Assembly: GCA_002413095.1 (NCBI GenBank)
Contig: DHWI01000125.1
Coordinates: 7,400-12,708, forward strand
Reading direction: 5' to 3'
Length of the DNA: 5,309 bases
Source: Thermoleophilia bacterium UBA5186
Lineage (GTDB): Bacteria; Actinomycetota; Thermoleophilia; Gaiellales; Gaiellaceae
Shown here piece after piece: positions 1 through 4,425 of this stretch; the stretch's first letter is position 1; each line of letters opens with the position of its first letter. A program made the position numbers and the translations under genes. The notes below the pieces were generated by a model, which was not told the origin of the DNA, made no database searches, and worked only from the letters and a program-made list of their open reading frames with translations.

Positions 1-654
1 CTGGAGCTGAACGGGCTCGTGATCGCGCGGAACGGCGAGGCGATCCCGTTGACGCTCTCCGATCGCCTGCGCCCGCCGGGAATCGGATTCGGCGTCGGCT
101 GGATCCACGTGTATCCCGCGACGATCTACGGGCACGCGCTCGAGGAGGCCGAGCGGGTCGCGATCGCCGCCGTGCACGCGCTCGGGCTCGAGAACGGGAT
201 CGCGTTCCCGCAGCTGATCGTGTCGGACTCAGGCGAGGTCACCGTGGTGGAGGTCGCCGCGCGCATTCCCGGCGGCCAGATGGCCGACCTCGCGCGCCAC
301 GCCGTCGGCGTCGACCTCGTCGAGGTCGCGCTTCGGCAGGCGCTCGGCGAGGAGATCCCGGACGAGCTCGTCTTCCCGCAGTTCAGACAGCCGCTCGCGA
401 TCCGCTTCCTGACTGCCGAGCCCGGCCCGCTCCCGACCGGCAAGGTGCAGCGAGTCGGGACGCTGGACAAGGTCCTTGCCTTCCCCGGCGTGGTGCAAGC
501 GGACGTGTTCCTTCAGGAGGGTGAGACGATCCGTCCCGTGCGACTCGACGGCGACCGGCGGGGCTACGTGATCGCGACCGGCGACACGAACCTGCTCGCG
601 CTCGAGCGCGCGGAGGCGGCTGCAGGACTGCTCGACGTGGAGGTCGAGCGATGA
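1..654 (+). CDS. ATP-grasp domain protein, C-terminal part (5' truncated by window edge)
   Basis: The reading frame is open from the first base of the window, so the gene starts upstream; 217 codons remain, about half of a usual ATP-grasp ligase of roughly 400 residues. These enzymes activate a carboxylate as an acyl phosphate and join it to an amine or similar nucleophile, in the cytoplasm. Visible are the end of the ATP-grasp fold and the late metal-binding strand VVEVAARIPGG (E at codon 84, R at codon 88), where the usual EINPR-type asparagine is alanine. A small C-terminal domain follows at about codons 135-210, with GKVQRVG, FPGV and RRGYVIATGDT. This arrangement resembles the BacD-like (L-amino-acid ligase) and PurK-like side of the superfamily. 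The stop overlaps the start of the deacetylase-like gene (ATGA at 651-654), so the two are translationally coupled. The substrate cannot be read from the sequence. Confidence 0.85.
   Translation: MELNGLVIARNGEAIPLTLSDRLRPPGIGFGVGWIHVYPATIYGHALEEAERVAIAAVHALGLENGIAFPQLIVSDSGEVTVVEVAARIPGGQMADLARHAVGVDLVEVALRQALGEEIPDELVFPQFRQPLAIRFLTAEPGPLPTGKVQRVGTLDKVLAFPGVVQADVFLQEGETIRPVRLDGDRRGYVIATGDTNLLALERAEAAAGLLDVEVER
639..643 (+). promoter_or_regulatory. Ribosome binding site of the deacetylase-like gene
   Basis: GGAGG lies 7 bases before the ATG at 651, inside the end of the ATP-grasp gene. It is the best Shine-Dalgarno match in the window and fixes the start at 651. It sits in the loop and first arm base of a 7-bp inverted repeat (630-636 with 643-649), so folding of the mRNA could influence access to it. 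Confidence 0.6.
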
Positions 655-1292
655 TCTGCGACTTCTCGCTCCAGCACTACGGCGAGCTGCTCGAGGCGGC
701 GCGGGCTGGCGGCTACCGCTTCGAGGCGTTCGACCACGACCCGGTGCCGGGCGACCTGTTCCTCCGCCACGACGTCGACCTCTCGCTGGAGGCCGCGGTC
801 TCGGTCGCGGAGCTCGAAGCGGAGGCCGGCGCGCGCGCGACCTACTTCCTGATGACCGAGTCGGTCTTCTACAACCTCGCCTCGACAGCCGGCCGGCGAA
901 CGCTGGAGCGGCTGCGCGACCTCGGCCACCGCGTCGGCCTTCACGCCGTGTTTCCGCGCGCCGACCTCGATGACCGCTTCGAGCCGGTCGTCGCCTGGCA
1001 CAACCCCGACCCGGAGTACATGTCTCAGCCCATCGAGGGCGCACAGAACGTGATGGCGCCGCCGTTCTTCCGGCCGGAGTCGTACCGGTCGGATTCGAAC
1101 CAGCGCTGGCGGCACGGCTGTCCGCACGAGGAGCTCGCGGCCGGCACGTTCGAGTGGCTGCAATTGCTCACCCATCCTGAGATCTGGGCTTTCCCGGGGG
1201 CGACCATGCGGGAGACGATGGAGGCGATGCTCGAGGCCGACCGCGAATCGCGGCTCCGGCAACTCGCCGAAGACCGGATCGACCTGTCGTGA
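651..1292 (+). CDS. Polysaccharide-deacetylase-like protein (HDVD type)
   Basis: A 213-residue protein with the pattern of the NodB/polysaccharide deacetylase superfamily, metal-dependent enzymes that remove N- or O-acetyl groups from sugars. The first motif is FLRHDVD (H40, D41, D43), standing for the usual TFDD with the catalytic and metal aspartates. The second is GHRVGLH (H93, H98), then WHNP (116-119), YRSDS (145-149) and LLTHPE (172-177), whose H175 may be the late catalytic histidine. This order matches a compact group often annotated as WbmS-like in surface-polysaccharide loci. No signal peptide or membrane segment is visible, so it probably acts in the cytoplasm on a nucleotide sugar or lipid-linked precursor. 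The ATG at 651 is supported by GGAGG 7 bases upstream and by the 4-base overlap with the ATP-grasp gene. Deacetylase activity is inferred from the fold; some members of this group may have another role. Confidence 0.8.
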   Translation: MICDFSLQHYGELLEAARAGGYRFEAFDHDPVPGDLFLRHDVDLSLEAAVSVAELEAEAGARATYFLMTESVFYNLASTAGRRTLERLRDLGHRVGLHAVFPRADLDDRFEPVVAWHNPDPEYMSQPIEGAQNVMAPPFFRPESYRSDSNQRWRHGCPHEELAAGTFEWLQLLTHPEIWAFPGATMRETMEAMLEADRESRLRQLAEDRIDLS

Positions 1293-1294
1293 CC

Positions 1295-1325
1295 ACCCCG
1301 AAAAATGCTGCGCATTTTCCGGGGT
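1295..1325. repeat. Hairpin 1: 14-base inverted repeat in the intergenic gap
   Basis: The arms 1295-1308 and 1312-1325 are inverted complements with one mismatch (A1301 against C1319) around a 3-base TGC loop. The outer part is GC-rich (ACCCCG/CGGGGT) and the inner part is AT-rich (AAAATGC/GCATTTT), unlike the surrounding coding DNA. It begins 2 bases after the stop of the deacetylase-like gene, where a terminator would be expected, but no T-run follows on either strand. It is therefore either a non-canonical terminator or RNA-stabilising stem, or part of a dispersed palindromic repeat. Confidence 0.75.
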
Positions 1326-1346
1326 ACGAGTGTGTGCCTTCGCTGC

Positions 1347-1379
1347 GCTCGGCAGATTTGGGAAGCCGATCTCCCGAGC
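1347..1379. repeat. Hairpin 2: interrupted inverted repeat just before the second ATP-grasp start
   Basis: GCTCGG (1347-1352) pairs with CCGAGC (1374-1379), and AGAT (1354-1357) with ATCT (1369-1372). A single C/C mismatch separates the two helices, and the loop is 11 bases (1358-1368). The stem ends one base before the ATG at 1381, so in the mRNA it would cover the normal ribosome-binding zone. The only purine-rich stretch, GGGAAG at 1360-1365, lies in the loop and is too far (15 bases) for a normal Shine-Dalgarno site. It may be a regulatory 5' structure or the second half of a two-stem repeat with hairpin 1. Confidence 0.55.
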
Positions 1380-1380
1380 C

Positions 1381-2409
1381 ATGCTGAGACCCCTCACCAT
1401 CCTGGTGTCCGCCTCGGGCGCGCCTGGAACCGCAGCGCTCCTGCGCGCGCTGCGCGAGAACGGCGAACGGAAGGTGCGGCTCGTCGGAACCGACATGGCC
1501 GATCGCTCGATCGGCCGCCACCTCTGCGACGCGTTCCACCTCGTTCCGGCCGGCTCCGATCCCGGCTTCGCGGATGCCCTGCTCGAGCTCTGCCGGACGG
1601 AGGGCGTCGACGCCGTACTGCCCCAGTCCTCGTTCGACCTGCTCGGTCTCGCGGAGGCCAAGGAACGTTTCGAGGGGATTGCCGTGCTCGTGTCGAGCCC
1701 CGACGCCATCCACCGCTCGAACGACAAGGCCGAGACGTACGAGCTCCTGCGCCGAATCGGAGTGCGCGCGCCGGAGTTCCGCCGCGTGAACGGCGCGCGC
1801 GAGGTCGCGGCGGCGGCCCAGGAGCTCGGCTATCCCGAGCGGCCGGTGTGCTTCAAGCCGGTGTTCAGCTCGGGCTCGCGCGGCTTCCGCGTGCTCGACC
1901 CGACGGTCGACCGGGCACACCAGCTGCTGCACGAGCGACCGGGGTCGGTCGCGATGCGGCTCGAAGAGGCGATGGAGCTGCTGCCGGAGGAGGGCGGGCC
2001 GGACCTGCTCGTGATGGAGCTCGCGACGGGCGGCGAGCGCACGATCGACGGCTTCGCCGAGGGCGGCCGGATCCTGCTGAGCCACCCGAAGACGCGCGAG
2101 GCGATGCGCGCCGGGCTCGCGATGTTCTTCGAGACGCTCGAGGACCCGGCGCTGATGGACACGGCGGCGAAGATCGTCGCCGAGCTCGAGCTCGACCACT
2201 TCTTCAACATCCAGCTCGTCGGCGAGCACGTGATCGAGATCAACCCGCGGATCTCGACGATCGTCTACCAGGAGGACCTGAACCTCCCGTACCTGGGCGT
2301 CAAGCGGGCTCTGGGCGAGCTACCGGACGACGAGCTGCCGGCCCTCCAAGCGCGAGTCCGCCCCGGCCGGAAGGCGCTGCGCTACTTCGACCAGGTCGAG
2401 TGGGACTGA
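1381..2409 (+). CDS. ATP-grasp protein, carbamoyl-phosphate-synthase-like
   Basis: A complete 342-residue ATP-grasp enzyme. The N-terminal pre-ATP-grasp Rossmann-like domain opens with LTILVSASGAPGTAALLRAL (5-24), followed by VDAVLPQSSFDLLGL (76-90). The ATP-binding subdomain carries FKPVFSSGSRGF (158-169; K159 is the likely nucleotide-binding lysine) and VMELATGGERTIDGF (211-225). The metal-binding strand is intact as EINPR (286-290; E286, N288, R290), unlike the first ATP-grasp protein here. The fold forms an acyl phosphate and then an amide or similar bond; substrate unknown. I chose ATG 1381 because the first beta strand begins five residues later; a GTG at 1330 would add 17 residues with no family resemblance, encoded across hairpin 2. 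No clear ribosome binding site precedes 1381. The end overlaps the glycosyltransferase start by 10 bases, so the two form a transcription unit. Confidence 0.88.
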   Translation: MLRPLTILVSASGAPGTAALLRALRENGERKVRLVGTDMADRSIGRHLCDAFHLVPAGSDPGFADALLELCRTEGVDAVLPQSSFDLLGLAEAKERFEGIAVLVSSPDAIHRSNDKAETYELLRRIGVRAPEFRRVNGAREVAAAAQELGYPERPVCFKPVFSSGSRGFRVLDPTVDRAHQLLHERPGSVAMRLEEAMELLPEEGGPDLLVMELATGGERTIDGFAEGGRILLSHPKTREAMRAGLAMFFETLEDPALMDTAAKIVAELELDHFFNIQLVGEHVIEINPRISTIVYQEDLNLPYLGVKRALGELPDDELPALQARVRPGRKALRYFDQVEWD

Positions 2410-3335
2410 GCGTCCTCCACTGCCCGGTGAACACCGCCGGCGTGCCCTGGCAGAACGTGCAGGCCCTGCGCCGGAAGGGCGTCGACGCAAAGCTCGTCGT
2501 CTTCGAGCGCTACAAGCTCCACCCGGAAGCGGACGTCGACCTCGGGCTCGCGGGTCGAGGGCTCGCCGCACGCCAGCTGCGCCAATGGCGGGCGTTCGCG
2601 AGCCTGCTCCCCCGTACCGACGTCTTCCACTTCTACTTCGGGCTGACCCTTGTGCCGAAATCCCTGCAATTCCCGCTGCTTCGTGCCGCGCGGAAGCGCT
2701 CGGTCTACCACTTCCTCGGATCGGACATCCGCGGCAAGTCGCCGGCCGAGCTCGCATACGCGCAGCGCGCCGGCGCGCGGATCGTCGGCTCATACGACGC
2801 GGCGCGCTGGGTGCCGGACGCCGACGTCGTCCCGCCGGGGATCGACCTGCGGGACTTCGAGGCCGCGGCACCTTCGGGCCGCGCTCGGCCTCTCGTCGTC
2901 CACGCGCCTTCGAGCCGCGCCCGCAAGGGCACCGAGCACGTGATCGCCGCCTGCCAGCAGCTTCCAGTCGATCTCGAGATCGTCGAGGGGCTTCATCACG
3001 ACGAGGCCCGAGAGCGCTATCGCGCGGCGGACATCGTCGTCGACCAGCTCAACGCGGGCTGGTACGGGCTGTTCGCGATCGAGGCGATGGCGCTCGGCAA
3101 GCCGGTCCTGACGTTCTTGCACGACGAGGCCGTCGCCCGCACCGAGGAGGCCTTCGGCGTCCGCGTGCCGATCGTGTCGGTGACGAGGGAGACGCTGGCC
3201 GACCGGCTCGCGCCGCTGGTCGAGTCGCCGGAGCTCCGCGCTGAGACGGGCGCCGCGTCACGCGCTTACGTCGAGGCCGTCCACGACCTCGACGTTGTCG
3301 CGCAATGCCTGATCGACCTCTACGCGCGCCTGTAG
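2400..3335 (+). CDS. Glycosyltransferase, GT-B fold (GT4/GT1-like)
   Basis: A 311-residue protein with the two Rossmann-like halves of a GT-B glycosyltransferase, which moves a sugar from a nucleotide donor to a growing, probably lipid-linked, glycan at the cytoplasmic membrane face. The N-terminal half starts LSVLHCPVNTAGVP (3-16), with VFHFYFG (75-81) and YHFLGSDIRGKS (103-114). The donor-binding half has VVPPGIDL (143-150), VVHAPSSRARKGTEHVIAA (166-184) and DIVVDQLNAGWYGLFAIEAMALGKPVL (211-237). E228 is the second glutamate of the EX7E signature; the first position is G220, as in GWYG-type relatives. The start is GTG 2400: no other in-frame ATG, GTG or TTG precedes the first beta strand closely, and it lies within the end of the ATP-grasp gene, implying coupled translation with only a weak AGG upstream. 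At 311 residues it is shorter than many GT4 enzymes (about 350-400). Donor and acceptor are unknown. Confidence 0.87.
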   Translation: MGLSVLHCPVNTAGVPWQNVQALRRKGVDAKLVVFERYKLHPEADVDLGLAGRGLAARQLRQWRAFASLLPRTDVFHFYFGLTLVPKSLQFPLLRAARKRSVYHFLGSDIRGKSPAELAYAQRAGARIVGSYDAARWVPDADVVPPGIDLRDFEAAAPSGRARPLVVHAPSSRARKGTEHVIAACQQLPVDLEIVEGLHHDEARERYRAADIVVDQLNAGWYGLFAIEAMALGKPVLTFLHDEAVARTEEAFGVRVPIVSVTRETLADRLAPLVESPELRAETGAASRAYVEAVHDLDVVAQCLIDLYARL

Positions 3336-3339
3336 CTAC
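3332..3339. other. Palindrome at back-to-back convergent stop codons
   Basis: The TAG of the glycosyltransferase (3333-3335) is followed directly by CTA (3336-3338), the TAG of the methyltransferase on the other strand. They form the centre of the perfect 8-base palindrome GTAGCTAC. No terminator hairpin with a T-run is visible around it, so the 3' ends of the two transcripts probably overlap within the coding regions. Confidence 0.8.
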
Positions 3340-4130
3340 TGAAGCCAGCCGACGAGGCGGCGGCCGAGCCTCTCGACCGGCGCCGGGAGCAGGCCGCGCC
3401 GCTTTTTCAAGAGCGCGCTCCCGGACGCAAACGTCTCCTTCAGCGCGAGCACGTAGAGGTTCTTGACCCGGTCGGTGCCGGAGTTCTCCGCGACCTCCCG
3501 CGCCATCGTCGTCGACCCCACCACGAAGCGGGCGTCGTTGAAATGGCGGGAGCGGAGGATGCGCTCGTTCGCGACGCGCCGGGGGCCTTCCGCCCAGCTC
3601 GTGTCGTGCAGCGCGACGATTCCGCCCTCGAGGACTTTCGGCGTCCATTTCTCGAAGTCCTCGAGCACGAGGCGGTACTCGTGCGCGCCGTCGATCCAGA
3701 GCAGCTCGACCGGCTCGTGGAACTCGTCGGCGTAGGGCTGCGAGAGCGACGACACCGGCGTAACGAGATCCTCGACGCCGGCCCGCTCGATGTTGTCCTT
3801 GAAGTCGCCGAAGCGGTAGTCGGCGTGGGGGTCGACCGCGTACACGCGCGCGCCCGCTCCCGCGCGCGACCCGAGGGCGAGGCAGATCGTCGACTTGCCC
3901 TTCCACGAGCCGATCTCGACGATCGCGCCGCGACCGCCGCAGGAGCGCGCGGCCTCGTAGAGCGCCTCGGCCTCCTCGTCGGTCAGCCAACCGGGGACGT
4001 CACGGATCAGCTCCTTGAGCTCGGGCGGGGCGGCGATGGACCGGATCCTACTTTCGTACGGTCGCTGTCCGGCTGGCCGTCCGTCTACCCTCGTGAGCGT
4101 GAGCGCGGAGTACCAGCTCCGGATGTACAC
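3336..4130 (-). CDS. Class I SAM-dependent methyltransferase (Methyltransf_24-like)
   Basis: From GTG 4130 the protein is 264 residues. The core is a Rossmann-type methyltransferase: motif I IVEIGSWKGKST (70-81) binds S-adenosylmethionine, the acidic residue after the second strand is in VYAVDPHAD (96-104; D100), LLWIDGAHEY (143-152) holds likely catalytic or metal-site residues (D147, H150), and GGIVALHDTSW (169-179) follows with H175 and D176. This is the pattern of the Methyltransf_24 group, common beside glycosyltransferases, and O-methylation of a glycan sugar is the natural guess. The start is uncertain. GTG 4130 is the only ATG, GTG or TTG in frame before codon 96 (itself past motif I), yet it lies 38 bases inside the divergent NIPSNAP gene, and its first 30 or so residues do not look like folded protein. 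Family homology appears to begin near residue 40 (LIRDVPGWLTDEEAEALYE). The C-terminal tail is rich in Lys/Arg (240-259). Confidence 0.85.
   Translation of the reverse strand: MYIRSWYSALTLTRVDGRPAGQRPYESRIRSIAAPPELKELIRDVPGWLTDEEAEALYEAARSCGGRGAIVEIGSWKGKSTICLALGSRAGAGARVYAVDPHADYRFGDFKDNIERAGVEDLVTPVSSLSQPYADEFHEPVELLWIDGAHEYRLVLEDFEKWTPKVLEGGIVALHDTSWAEGPRRVANERILRSRHFNDARFVVGSTTMAREVAENSGTDRVKNLYVLALKETFASGSALLKKRRGLLPAPVERLGRRLVGWLQ
4045..4050 (-). promoter_or_regulatory. Candidate -10 element for the methyltransferase
   Basis: Read on the minus strand this is TAGGAT, a good match to the actinobacterial -10 consensus TANNNT, within the less GC-rich stretch 4045-4057. No convincing -35 is seen. 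If used, transcription would begin at about 4037-4039, downstream of the GTG at 4130, which would rule that GTG out as the start codon. A single hexamer match is weak evidence. Confidence 0.3.
4086..4091 (+). promoter_or_regulatory. Candidate -10 element for the NIPSNAP-flippase unit
   Basis: TACCCT fits TANNNT and ends 7 bases before the GTG at 4099, the spacing expected if transcription starts on the G of that codon and the mRNA is leaderless. No Shine-Dalgarno sequence precedes 4093 or 4099, which agrees with leaderless initiation. The -35 region (about 4062-4067) has no recognisable consensus. Confidence 0.35.
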
Positions 4131-4425
4131 GATCGAGCACGGGCGGCTTCGGCAGTTTATGGAGGAATGGCAGCGGCTCGTCGTGCCGCTGCGGCATCGG
4201 TTCGGGTTCGACGTCGTCGGCGCGTGGCAGGTGCCCGCGGACGACCTGTTCGTCTGGATCGTGCGCTACGCGGGACCGGAGGGCTTCGCTGCGGCTGACC
4301 GCGCCTACTACGACTCACTGGAGCGCGCGGCGCTGAACCCGAACCCGGCGCGGCTGATCGAGCGCGCCGAGACGCGCCTGATGCGGGCGGTGCGCGAAGG
4401 CGCGGACGAGGCCGAGCCCGCCTAG
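4093..4425 (+). CDS. NIPSNAP family protein
   Basis: A small protein of 110 residues from GTG 4093, or 108 from GTG 4099. The NIPSNAP signature covers nearly all of it: EYQLRMYTIEHGRLRQF (6-22), WQRLVVPLRHRFGFDVVGAWQV (26-47), FVWIVRYAGPEGFAAADRAYY (53-73) and a closing segment with NPNPARLIERAETRLM (82-97). NIPSNAP domains are dimeric alpha-beta (ferredoxin-like) barrels; bacterial members have no settled function and are mostly thought to be small-molecule-binding or accessory proteins. An ATG at 4015 in the same frame would add 26 residues unrelated to the family and was not used. The TACCCT element ahead favours 4099 with a leaderless message, and the annotated start may equally be 4093. 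Its stop TAG (4423-4425) is directly followed by the flippase ATG, which implies coupled expression. No signal peptide is visible. Confidence 0.82.
   Translation: MSVSAEYQLRMYTIEHGRLRQFMEEWQRLVVPLRHRFGFDVVGAWQVPADDLFVWIVRYAGPEGFAAADRAYYDSLERAALNPNPARLIERAETRLMRAVREGADEAEPA

Noticed and set aside
1295..1325. Hairpin 1 as a standard rho-independent terminator.
   Set aside because: No T-run follows the stem on either strand, so I recorded it as a repeat or structure instead.
1330..1380. GTG 1330 as the start of the second ATP-grasp gene.
   Set aside because: It adds 17 residues that do not resemble the family and would be encoded across hairpin 2. The Rossmann strand starts right after ATG 1381.
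1497..1516. A near-perfect 20-base palindrome (9-base arms, 2-base centre) as a possible operator.
   Set aside because: It is inside the ATP-grasp coding region, in codons for ADRSIG, well after the start. GATCG/CGATC repeats are common in such GC-rich coding DNA.
2181..2194. A perfect 14-base palindrome made of alternating GAG and CTC.
   Set aside because: It is explained by the preferred codons of a Glu-Leu-Glu-Leu stretch in the ATP-grasp protein.
564..2229. Long minus-strand open frames (564-1727 and 1168-2229).
   Set aside because: They are antisense to clear genes, low in complexity (Arg/Glu/Ala/Leu repeats) and lack domains. GC-rich DNA with few stop codons produces these by chance.
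1305..2399. A frame open from ATG 1305 continuous with the glycosyltransferase, suggesting a 676-residue fusion protein.
   Set aside because: The first 365 codons are Arg/Ala/Pro-rich and overlap the well-supported second ATP-grasp gene in another frame. Recognisable glycosyltransferase sequence begins only at 2400.
4015..4092. ATG 4015 as the NIPSNAP start.
   Set aside because: The extra 26 residues have no family match and would overlap the methyltransferase's likely true 5' end and both candidate promoters.
3543..4298. A 251-codon plus-strand frame opposite the methyltransferase.
   Set aside because: It is Arg/Val/Ala-rich without motifs and runs into the NIPSNAP gene in a different frame, while the minus-strand frame has all the methyltransferase motifs.
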